Shown in pieces: positions 20,987 through 29,616 of a stretch of DNA of 64,000 bases (position 1 is its first letter; every line of letters starts with the position of its first letter). The position numbers and the translations under genes are program-made. The notes beneath the pieces were generated by a model. That model worked only from the letters and a program-made list of their open reading frames with translations, searched no databases and was not told where the DNA came from. The stretch spans positions 992,001 to 1,056,000 of the forward strand of contig CAKMXJ010000037.1 of assembly GCA_928724745.1 (NCBI GenBank), read 5' to 3'. The stretch is from Anthracocystis setariae (lineage: Eukaryota > Basidiomycota > Ustilaginomycetes > Ustilaginales > Ustilaginaceae).

Positions 20987-23074
20987 TTAGTCATCGTCTT
21001 CTTCCATAGCGGCAGTGGCAGGTCTGCGGTTGCGCGATCGCCTTGCACCTTGCTCGACATCAAGATCCTCACCAGCCTCACCAGCCTCGGCACGCAAGGC
21101 GGCGAGCTCCTCGTCGCCATCGACAGTGCCATCCTCGTCATCCTCGTCATCGTCACTACAATCGTCGCTACCATCATCGTCATTCTGCTTCTCGCCAGCG
21201 TCATCATCACTGCCACGAGCATCGGCAGGACTATCGGCTTCGCCATCAGCATCAGCGTCAACACGGTCTCGTGCTCCCTCCTGACTCTCTTGAACCTCAC
21301 CATTAACTTTACCACCCTCCTCCTCCTCCTCGTCAGGCATGAGCTCTAGCTCCTCTTCACTCTCGTCGTACGGCTCGAGCTCACCGACGTCATCGACGTG
21401 AGCTCTGGCATGCAGTCTTTTGAGCTTCTCGCGCTCGTCCAGCTCTCTGTTTGACAATACGATGGCATCCCACTTGCCTGGATACCTTCTGTCCCTGTTG
21501 CGCAGCTTCTCATTGTTGGCAAAGCGACTACGCCAGACACGCAGAGTGAAGCGCATGCCAACCTTGTGGTAGTAGGCACGCGCTTTAGGACGCTTCTCAG
21601 AGGTGAGACCGTCGCCATTGGGCTGCTCGCTGCGCTCCTTGCCCTTGGTAGCTGCGGAACGTCGCGAGCGTTTTTGACGTTCGTATTCGGATTGTGGAGG
21701 AAGCGTCGAGCTGAGTGGTTTGGATGCGTCGTCCGAATTCGACCCACCAGCGTCTTGATCATCCTCATCATCATCGTCGCCGCCGCCAAAGAGATCGTCA
21801 TCCTCGCCTTCCGCAGCCGGCTTAGTGGAGGCGGTCTTGACACCCTTGATTGGGTCGACGTCAGCATCGGGGTCAGGGTCTGGAACGCCGTCGTCGAGAG
21901 TGAGGAGGACAACATCGTGCGCAGTTTCTGCGGTGTCCTTTGGCACGTAGTCTCGCGAAAGCTTGTAGGCGGTGGCGTAGTCTTTATTGAGCAGGTTGTT
22001 GCTGTCGCTTTGATCTTGGGGATGGATGGGGAACTTGCCTGTCCTTCTCCTCTTTCGAAGCCTTCGCGCATTGTTTTCTTCGATCTCGCGGTTGTCGAGG
22101 AGGGTCATGGGAGCCTCGAGATCTTGTGGAATATGCTCGCCTGCGGGAAGATAGTAGGAGACGCGCTGTTCTCCATCTGCGGCGTTTACGGGGCGGAAGA
22201 TGGCAACATCGAGACGAGGATCGGATTGAGGAACACCGTTGACGATGCGACCAGGATGGTCAATGAAACGAACGACCTGGTAGTCGGTAGCCCAAGTCTC
22301 TGGATCCGGGAGCAAGTCGAATACCTGCACAGCTTTGACGCCTCTCTTGTGGGGATGCTTGAGGGTGTGGAGCGGCTTCTGCGCGTCCTTGAAGGATTTT
22401 TCGATCTTTGCCAGTTGGGCCTCTGTTGAGGTATCGATGCGTTCTGTGATTTTGGGTTTTTGAACTTGCTGCTGAGCTTGCCTCTGTTGCGCACTGAGAT
22501 ACTGGGTGGTGCGAAGCCATGTGACGTCGTCGGCTGCGAGGGCAGACTTGGCACCGGGACCGAGGGATTGGGTATGACGCTGCTGGATGGCTGCGTGTAC
22601 GGAGGCTGATGCGGTAGGGTCTTGGGTTGCCTTGAGCGAAGTGATGAGACCGATGGCGCCGGGTGCAGAGTTGGTGGTAGCTGCAGGTGGAAGCATGGCA
22701 GCAAAGTCTTGGAGAAGGAAGGCATCCGCATCATCGAGATCTTGGGCATCGATGCTTGCCGAAGCAGGCACGACCACCTCGGACAGGTCACCTTCCCAAA
22801 GGTTCTGGAAGTTGGCAAGGTCGATGGGCATACCGGCATGGACATCGACTACCATAGGAATGGGCTGTTGACTTGCAAGACGATCAGCAAAGTGAGGATT
22901 GGCATATCTGGATGGCTCTGTGGGGATCTTGACAAGCTTTGGCGCATAAGGAGGCACAGGGATGGGGTTGGGGTACTTGACACGGTCGATGAGTTCGCGC
23001 TTGGAGCGTGAGCCAGAGCCGGATGAGCTCGCACCGGGACCGTTTCCGGTGGTGGTGCCATTGGAATACGACAT
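20987..23074 (-). CDS. PAF1: RNA polymerase II-associated factor Paf1
   Basis: The 695-residue protein has the Paf1 signature at its N terminus: a basic stretch, then DRVKYPNPIPVPPYAPKLV, PTEPSRYANPHFADRL and MPIDLANFQNLWEGD. The middle holds a conserved LLPDPETWATDYQVVRFIDHP block. The C-terminal 200 residues are very rich in Asp and Glu, as expected for Paf1. The Paf1 complex travels with RNA polymerase II and supports H2B ubiquitination and H3K4/K36 methylation. The frame continues upstream of the ATG at 23074, but the family similarity begins right after it. It is divergent from the CCCH/Smr gene. Confidence 0.93.
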   Translation of the reverse strand: MSYSNGTTTGNGPGASSSGSGSRSKRELIDRVKYPNPIPVPPYAPKLVKIPTEPSRYANPHFADRLASQQPIPMVVDVHAGMPIDLANFQNLWEGDLSEVVVPASASIDAQDLDDADAFLLQDFAAMLPPAATTNSAPGAIGLITSLKATQDPTASASVHAAIQQRHTQSLGPGAKSALAADDVTWLRTTQYLSAQQRQAQQQVQKPKITERIDTSTEAQLAKIEKSFKDAQKPLHTLKHPHKRGVKAVQVFDLLPDPETWATDYQVVRFIDHPGRIVNGVPQSDPRLDVAIFRPVNAADGEQRVSYYLPAGEHIPQDLEAPMTLLDNREIEENNARRLRKRRRTGKFPIHPQDQSDSNNLLNKDYATAYKLSRDYVPKDTAETAHDVVLLTLDDGVPDPDPDADVDPIKGVKTASTKPAAEGEDDDLFGGGDDDDEDDQDAGGSNSDDASKPLSSTLPPQSEYERQKRSRRSAATKGKERSEQPNGDGLTSEKRPKARAYYHKVGMRFTLRVWRSRFANNEKLRNRDRRYPGKWDAIVLSNRELDEREKLKRLHARAHVDDVGELEPYDESEEELELMPDEEEEEGGKVNGEVQESQEGARDRVDADADGEADSPADARGSDDDAGEKQNDDDGSDDCSDDDEDDEDGTVDGDEELAALRAEAGEAGEDLDVEQGARRSRNRRPATAAMEEDDD

Positions 23075-23747
23075 GGCGACGGACGTATATGTGGGGTTTT
23101 GAGCGGTATGGTATGGATGTGGGAGAGCAAGGAGAAAGAAGAAAGGAGAAGGCCGAACGCGAAGAAAAGCCAACAGAGCCGAGTTGAGTGCACATTGCTT
23201 CACAGTTGCGTCTGAGCGCTGCCAATTGCTAACACGCGTTTTCGGAGCCGAGCCGAGCATAGCATAGCATAGCATCTCTGTGTGAGGAGAGCGATGTAAC
23301 AATCATTCACATTCATTACCAGCATCGAAATTGCAAACGTGCTCAGCCGTAGACGAACACACACACACTCTACACAGTAACTTGCTCTTGTGCAGCGTCG
23401 CCGGCGCGCTAGCCTTTTTGATTTTTGACACGACATCCGACGTATCAGTCAGCGTTTGCCTATCACATCCAACGCCCAACCCGCGCAATCCACTACCACC
23501 ACCATCATTTTTTGGTTGGCGTTTGGACGCGCGCTGCAGCAGCACTCAGCACTTTGCCACCTTCTTGCACCAGCTGGATTGCGTGAAGCTCTCTTGAGTG
23601 AGGCCCTCCCCTCACTGCAATGCTGCCTTCATCCATCCTCATCCGCCCGCGCCAAAGACTTCGGCATCCTTGAAACCCCTTGATTCGTTGGCACGTTTGA
23701 CATCGGCTGGTGTCGAGCTGCTCGATCACCTCAAAAACCCCACCCAA
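23075..23747. promoter_or_regulatory. Divergent promoter between PAF1 and the CCCH/Smr gene
   Basis: No gene is recognised. It includes GAGCC/GCATA tandem pentamers (about 23246-23275) and a short CA repeat (about 23360-23370). Confidence 0.4.
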
Positions 23748-26700
23748 ATGGCTCCCAAACAGACCAGCAGCTATGCTAGGTCCTTTCTGGATTCAATTCT
23801 AACCACCAAGAACGGCACTGCCTCCCATTTACAAAACTTGGCCTCCGTCTCTAACCCCACTACGACCAACACGCATTCAACCTCAGCAACCTCGTCCGCC
23901 TCCACATCTCTGGCAGCGCCTCCTCTTCTCACTGCCGCCTTTAAGCCGCACAAGCCATCGTCTCTCTCCTCTTCCGCCTCCGCTTCTGCGTCCGAAGATG
24001 GTGCTGTTGACAAGCAAGCCGACGCCTACCTTCCTTCCTCGCTCTTGTCGCCAGAAGACTATGATCACGATCAACTTGCAGCCAGTCAACTAGATCAAGA
24101 CGACGCTTCTTCCATCGCTACATCGCCACCCTTGTCATCCTCCTTCAAAGCTGCTCAGCTCTCCCTCCAGGCGCTTTCCCACCATCGCACTTTCTCCTCA
24201 TCCAGCAGCAGGCGTACATCCACCTCGGCACCCAACAACACCGATTACACCGCCGATATCCTCGCTATCCTCAACGACCAGCATCTCGATGAGGAAGAGC
24301 GGATCGACAAGGTCAGAGCCACAATAGCCAACGCGCTTTACTCGATCGAGGCGGTTCCCTCTTCCTCGGCTCGCATCGACAACTTGGTCCTCGAGCTCAT
24401 GCATCGTCACCGCGAGGATGTTCAGCCCACTGGCGCCCATTTCCCGTCCAACCCGAATCACTCCCCTGTTAGGCGTCCTGCTAGCATTCGCTCCGTCTCC
24501 ACCTCACGCCCATGGACTCCCTCTCGACCTTCCTTCTCGCCTGTCTCCTCTTTTGGTGTGCCATCAGACGCATCCGCTCCCGCTTCTGTAAGCTCGCACC
24601 GCCCCACTTCACCTCATCTCGGCTCTAGTGCGCTGGCCACGGCCACGCTCAACTCTACGCCCAGCTCCGCATGGCCAAGCTCCAATGCTTCAAGCGCCAG
24701 TCCTCGTCCACATCCAGGCGTCATCGGCTCCGGTTCACCGCGTGCTTCTCCTCGACCATGGAACCGCACCCTCTCAAACTTGTCCTCCACCAGTCTAGCT
24801 TCAGCCTCCTCCACTGGCGCCGCTGCAGCGCTGGTTTCGCCCATGTCATCGCTTCCTCCCGCTGTCGTTGGCGTTGCAACTTCCGGCAGCCGCCCTGCTT
24901 CCCCTTCCCCCTTTGGCTCTCCCAAGCTCAACATCGGCGCCACCGAGTTCAAGCCGCGCACCGCTCCTTCCAATGCCACTGTTGCAGCTACAAACAATCT
25001 TACACCCATCCGTCCCTTACCCTACCTCACTCGCCGCCCGAGCTCCAATGCCAGCAGCAGCAACCTTGCCCTCGCCAACAAGAGCCATGCAGGTGCTGGC
25101 GACGATGACGACGACGAATTCTCGCCCTTTGGCACTATCAAACCTCAGCAGCAACCACTCAGCTTCGCCGGTTTCACAAGCTACGACCAAGACATCGGAT
25201 GGACATCAGCCCAGACCAGTGGTGACCAGAATCCATATCACCCTGGCTGGCCAGGTTCCGATTCCGGCAGTGCTGTCGATCCTACCGAAGCCAACGCGCT
25301 CGGCGCCGAGCCCACGGCGCCCCTCACGCCCTTTGACATGCTCTACTCGATCCTCGTCACTGGCACCAAGGCTGGGTCGTCGGAGTGGAGCCCAGAGCAG
25401 GTCGATGAGGCGCTCGTCATGCACAACTATGATGTCGAGAAGACACTCAATGCCATTTGGGAGAATGACGGCAAGCCTTTGGGAGACGGTACCAAGTCTC
25501 TGCTATCGGGCGGCGGTCCTCGTGCTCTTGCATCGGCGCCGTCAACGGACTCGCCGCGCATCTCTGCGGCACCATTGCCTGCCACTGCGAGCGTCAAAGC
25601 TGGAGTCAACGTCATGTCACGAGAAGCCTTGGGACTCGCTGCCGCACGTGGTCAACGCCCTGCTCTGTCAAGATCCGGTTCGTCGCAATTTGCGCAGAAG
25701 CTAGAGGTCAATCCAGCATCTGGCCAAGCAGCTAACCGCGTGTGTCGTTATTACCTGGCCGGAGAATGCCGTCGAAGCGATTGTCGCTTCTCGCATGATC
25801 TCGAGAATCGTGCCGTGTGCCGATACTGGCTCAAAGGCCACTGCGCTCACAATCCTTGCAACTTTTTGCATGACTATGATGCTCTCAATCAGCTCGCTAC
25901 GGGGATTGTGTCGGGACTGCAGGTCAACGACAGCAGCACCCAAGCCTCGAATGCTGCTCCAGCAGAACCTTGGCCTGGTAGCGGCGTCGGCAATGGTGCC
26001 AAAGAGGACTTCCCCGAATTGGGAGCGGGCAGCAAGGATGCTGCAGCAAAGACATCGTATGCCGCGACGCTGGGTGGAGGAGCCGATCCATCTAGGAATC
26101 GTTGGGCAGCGACCGCGCAGAAAAGGGCACCTATCGACCCTTCCACGCGGGCCCAAAGCGATTCGCAGGGAGTCATCAGCATTCACGCCAAAGCAGCTCC
26201 CATGCGTGCACACGGCGCGGGTGCAGCAGACGGCAAGCCAGCCAAGCCTGTAGCCACGGCCCCGCGCACCTCAGCCCGCATCCCTTTGCGACCGTCGGCA
26301 CTGCTTCCAACTTTGCTGACTGGAAGCAGTGTAGCAGAGACGTACCAGACGCATCGTGGCGATGTGCTTTCGTTGGCTGAGCAAAGGAACAAGCTTCTTG
26401 CTCGGGCTTCCGAGGCATACAGAAAGGGAGACGTCGCCTCTGCAAAGAAGTTTAGCAAGGAAGCTTCTACTCTCAACCATCAGTACGAGGACGAATCGCG
26501 CAGTGCAGCTCACGCCATCGTCAAGGACCGACTGCGTGAGCTGCGATCTCGCCTCAACGATGCTAGCCTTGCTGGCTCGAATGCTTCGTGTCAAAGCACT
26601 GAAGCGGGCGCCCGCAACCTTTGCGGCAAGCTGGTTGGTAATGGTCTCGGTGTATGCTTGGGTGTGGTGCGCCCTGGGTCGCTCCAAGGCAGTGCCGCGG

Positions 26701-26996
26701 CGTCGATCACATCGAGTCTTTCGCTTGATGAGCGCACCGAGTGTCTACTCGACTTGCACGGCTTGCACGCGAAGGAAGCTGTTGAATTGACAGAAGAGTT
26801 CCTGCTCGGACTAGAAGCCGAAGGCATGCAAGGGTTGGCATACTTGGCGATAGGAAAGGGCAAGCATAGCAGCAAAGAAACGGACAAGAGGAGGGTCAAA
26901 GTGGCCGGATTCATCAAGCAGTTCTTGAGCAGCTACGCATATCCGTTCGCGGAGAGCGATGGCATTCTGGTGGTTGATCATTTGACTCACGCTTGA
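23748..26996 (+). CDS. CUE-like, double CCCH zinc-finger, DUF1771-Smr protein (putative RNA nuclease)
   Basis: The 1082-residue protein has Ser-rich disordered sequence (1-500), a CUE/UBA-like helical segment (about 525-575; WSPEQVDEALVMHNYDVEKT), two CCCH fingers C-x7-C-x4-C-x3-H (about 664-710; CRYYLAGECRRSDCRFSH and CRYWLKGHCAHNPCNFLH), a DUF1771 helical hairpin (about 865-930) and a C-terminal Smr domain (about 1000-1082) with LDLHGLHAKEA and IGKGKHSS. Smr domains with DxH and GxGxHS motifs act as endonucleases, for example Cue2 in no-go mRNA decay. Combined with RNA-binding CCCH fingers, a role in RNA cleavage or quality control is a reasonable inference. The ATG at 23748 is followed directly by a serine-rich stretch typical of this protein. 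Confidence 0.8.
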   Translation: MAPKQTSSYARSFLDSILTTKNGTASHLQNLASVSNPTTTNTHSTSATSSASTSLAAPPLLTAAFKPHKPSSLSSSASASASEDGAVDKQADAYLPSSLLSPEDYDHDQLAASQLDQDDASSIATSPPLSSSFKAAQLSLQALSHHRTFSSSSSRRTSTSAPNNTDYTADILAILNDQHLDEEERIDKVRATIANALYSIEAVPSSSARIDNLVLELMHRHREDVQPTGAHFPSNPNHSPVRRPASIRSVSTSRPWTPSRPSFSPVSSFGVPSDASAPASVSSHRPTSPHLGSSALATATLNSTPSSAWPSSNASSASPRPHPGVIGSGSPRASPRPWNRTLSNLSSTSLASASSTGAAAALVSPMSSLPPAVVGVATSGSRPASPSPFGSPKLNIGATEFKPRTAPSNATVAATNNLTPIRPLPYLTRRPSSNASSSNLALANKSHAGAGDDDDDEFSPFGTIKPQQQPLSFAGFTSYDQDIGWTSAQTSGDQNPYHPGWPGSDSGSAVDPTEANALGAEPTAPLTPFDMLYSILVTGTKAGSSEWSPEQVDEALVMHNYDVEKTLNAIWENDGKPLGDGTKSLLSGGGPRALASAPSTDSPRISAAPLPATASVKAGVNVMSREALGLAAARGQRPALSRSGSSQFAQKLEVNPASGQAANRVCRYYLAGECRRSDCRFSHDLENRAVCRYWLKGHCAHNPCNFLHDYDALNQLATGIVSGLQVNDSSTQASNAAPAEPWPGSGVGNGAKEDFPELGAGSKDAAAKTSYAATLGGGADPSRNRWAATAQKRAPIDPSTRAQSDSQGVISIHAKAAPMRAHGAGAADGKPAKPVATAPRTSARIPLRPSALLPTLLTGSSVAETYQTHRGDVLSLAEQRNKLLARASEAYRKGDVASAKKFSKEASTLNHQYEDESRSAAHAIVKDRLRELRSRLNDASLAGSNASCQSTEAGARNLCGKLVGNGLGVCLGVVRPGSLQGSAAASITSSLSLDERTECLLDLHGLHAKEAVELTEEFLLGLEAEGMQGLAYLAIGKGKHSSKETDKRRVKVAGFIKQFLSSYAYPFAESDGILVVDHLTHA

Positions 26997-27481
26997 TGTC
27001 GTTAGTTATGGACAATTGAAAGAAGAAAACAAATTCGACAACAACGACTGTGCTGTAGCCGAATGCGTTGGCATCGACCTGTGACGATGAACTGAACTGA
27101 ACTGAACCGAACCATATGCAGGGTCCAGTCTGTAGCTTGATCTGAATTTCGGTCGCTTTTCCCGGCCACAATTATTTTTGATTTTTTTTTTTTCGGATGT
27201 CGGCCCAATTTTTCGAGTGTCACAACTCTTTTCCTCCACTTTGCTGTTTTTGTTTTTCTTCTGTTCTTCTCACCACATACCTTCGTTTAGCTTGATCACG
27301 ACCTATTGCTCTCCGAGACAGCCTCTGGGGCAGCTTGCTGTGTCTCTGCATGCTCTCTGTCTGCTGTTCAACGCTATCTCGACCCACGCGCCGTCTGGTG
27401 GAAGCCACCCTTTCCCGAACCCTCACCGTCTCTCGTGAGCTCAAAAAGGCCGACACTCTGGCTCGCATCTGGCAGCGCAAA
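26997..27481. other. Tandem intergenic upstream of PUS3
   Basis: About 485 bp. It holds TGAAC tandem repeats (about 27088-27113) and a T11 tract (about 27183-27193). The PUS3 frame is open upstream from 27335, without family similarity. Confidence 0.4.
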
Positions 27482-29464
27482 ATGGAACTCAAGTCTCGCT
27501 ACGCCGACTGGAACAAGGAAGCGCTTCTATCGCGCATAGCTGAGCTCGAAACGGCTGCCACAGCTTCTCGTGCCGCTCATTCACGGATCAACGTAGAAAA
27601 GCATGTCGCTAAGCTCCCCTCCTCTTCCTCTACCTCGGCAGATATAATCGACCAAGGAGGCACAGGCAACAAGAGCAAGGGCCAAGGCAAGAAGGAGAAA
27701 AAAACCAGGGAGTTCGATTTTGCTTCTGCGCCATGTCGCAAGATCGCGCTCCGCTTCTCATACGACGGTGCAGGCTACTCTGGCCTCGCTGCACAAAACA
27801 CAACCGGTCCTGGATCAGGCAGCGCATTGCCCACGGTGGAAGGAGTGCTGTGGGATGCAATGTGCACAGCGCGCCTAGTCGATCCATCTCTTGGTATGGA
27901 CGGAGCCGGGTTCTCTCGCTGCGGTAGAACAGATCGAGGCGTCTCTGCTGCTGGACAAGTCGTCGCTCTCTGGGTGCGTAGTAAGAAGACCAACCAGTGG
28001 AAGCAACGTCTTACCCACCAGGCCAAGTACGACGTCTCCTCGCCCCTGCCTCAAGGACCTGAGTTCGACGCATTGGAGCAACAGAGAAATGTCAGGCTGG
28101 AAGAAAGCGAACTGCCGTACGTGCAGATCTTGAATCGAATCCTTCCCGCGACCATCCGCATCCAAGCCTGGTCGCCCGTTCGTCCAGACTTTAGCTCGAG
28201 ATTCGACTGCACATACCGCCACTACAAGTACTTCTTCCCCGCCGGTCCACCGAGCATCTTCTTCCCGCCTAGCGACACCTCCTCCACTTCTGCCAACGGT
28301 CAAGATTCGGGAGCAACACGGCTTGACATTGACCTCATGCGCAACGCGGCAAACAGACTGCTGGGCGAGCATGACTTTCGAAATCTGTGCAAGATCGATG
28401 CCTCCAAGCAGATCACGAACTACCGCCGGCGTATCGACGGCGTTAGCATCGATCGCGTTTCGAGTCACTGGCCGAGCACTTCGAGTCGGATTGGGGACGA
28501 CGAGGCCGAGCCAGTGGGCGAGGGGAGTAGGGAGGATATGTATGTGTTGAACCTGCGCGGCACCGCATTTCTGTACCATCAGGTACGCAACATCATGGCG
28601 ATCCTCTTCCTCGTCGGTTCGCGCTTGGAGCATCCGAGCGTCGTCGAGGAACTCATGAATATCGAGAAGGGAGCCATTGCAGCGGACCGAATCAAGATGC
28701 GTCTTGCTGCCACCTCAAGTTGCGCACCCAAAGCTACCGCCAACTCTGGGACCGAGACGCAAGGCGAGATCAAATGGTGGCTTCCCGTCCGTAGCACCAC
28801 TGGCGTTTCTTCGCAACACACACCGATCGAGGGTTTACCGATGTGGATTGCTCAAGCACTTGCTACCGACCCTTGTACGTACGCTGAAGCGGATCAAGCG
28901 TTGGAAGTGTACGCCACGAAACCCAACTATGAGATGGCTGCTGACCGTCCACTGGTATTGTGGGAATGTGGGTTCCTGCCCTCCGACATCGAGTGGCGCG
29001 TGGGGTCTTACGATGGACCACTCACCTCCATCCCTCCCTTCGAGCAGGAGGACAATCTGGCCACCGCTTCGAATTCGCTTCTCAGAGTTCACAAAGCATG
29101 GACGCAACTGGCGATCTCGACCGAATTGACTCGACACTTTATCCTCGCCTCTCCCTCGCCGCATCTCGGCACCTTGCCCAGCAGAACCAATTTCGCCGAC
29201 GCTGCATTCCCTTGTCTCCCCGCCGCTGTAGCAGCTAAGGTAGAAGGGGAAGGGCATGAAGAGAGGGGAAAGGTGGCGAGTGGAGGCGTGATTCCGTTGG
29301 GGAATGGGATGGCAAGAGGGGCAGCTAATTATATGATGATGCGGGAAAGGTCGAGGGAGGAGACGTACGAGATCAAGAATCAAAAATGGATGCAGAGTAC
29401 CGGGAAAAGGAGAGCCGAGCGCAAACAAACTCAGATCTCGACGAGCATGGATCTGGACGAATGA
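27482..29464 (+). CDS. DEG1: tRNA pseudouridine(38/39) synthase (Deg1/Pus3)
   Basis: This 660-residue TruA-family enzyme isomerises U38/U39 in the anticodon stem-loop. It starts with MELKSRYADWNKEALLSRIA, typical of Pus3 N termini. The catalytic aspartate lies in CGRTDRGVSAAGQ (about residue 151). Further family blocks are RFSYDGAGYSGLAAQN, YRHYKYFFP, EHDFRNLCKIDASKQITNY, LRGTAFLYHQVRNIMAIL and MWIAQAL. It is longer than yeast Deg1 (442 aa) because of linkers and a basic C-terminal tail. The ATG at 27482 is chosen because the conserved N-terminal helix starts there; the frame upstream is open for 49 codons. It converges on the fusion gene with 152 bp between stops. Confidence 0.92.
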   Translation: MELKSRYADWNKEALLSRIAELETAATASRAAHSRINVEKHVAKLPSSSSTSADIIDQGGTGNKSKGQGKKEKKTREFDFASAPCRKIALRFSYDGAGYSGLAAQNTTGPGSGSALPTVEGVLWDAMCTARLVDPSLGMDGAGFSRCGRTDRGVSAAGQVVALWVRSKKTNQWKQRLTHQAKYDVSSPLPQGPEFDALEQQRNVRLEESELPYVQILNRILPATIRIQAWSPVRPDFSSRFDCTYRHYKYFFPAGPPSIFFPPSDTSSTSANGQDSGATRLDIDLMRNAANRLLGEHDFRNLCKIDASKQITNYRRRIDGVSIDRVSSHWPSTSSRIGDDEAEPVGEGSREDMYVLNLRGTAFLYHQVRNIMAILFLVGSRLEHPSVVEELMNIEKGAIAADRIKMRLAATSSCAPKATANSGTETQGEIKWWLPVRSTTGVSSQHTPIEGLPMWIAQALATDPCTYAEADQALEVYATKPNYEMAADRPLVLWECGFLPSDIEWRVGSYDGPLTSIPPFEQEDNLATASNSLLRVHKAWTQLAISTELTRHFILASPSPHLGTLPSRTNFADAAFPCLPAAVAAKVEGEGHEERGKVASGGVIPLGNGMARGAANYMMMRERSREETYEIKNQKWMQSTGKRRAERKQTQISTSMDLDE

Positions 29465-29616
29465 ATTTGTCCTTCTCATTTTCGTGTCGGCGTCAATACC
29501 ATGACACATGTTTCAGAGAGGAAGGAGAAAGCTGTGGAAGCCTAGGTTGAGCACACAAAAAGGAACATCTTGTTTGACTGGGGATTCGATTTTCCCCCTC
29601 GAGGACGACTACAAGC

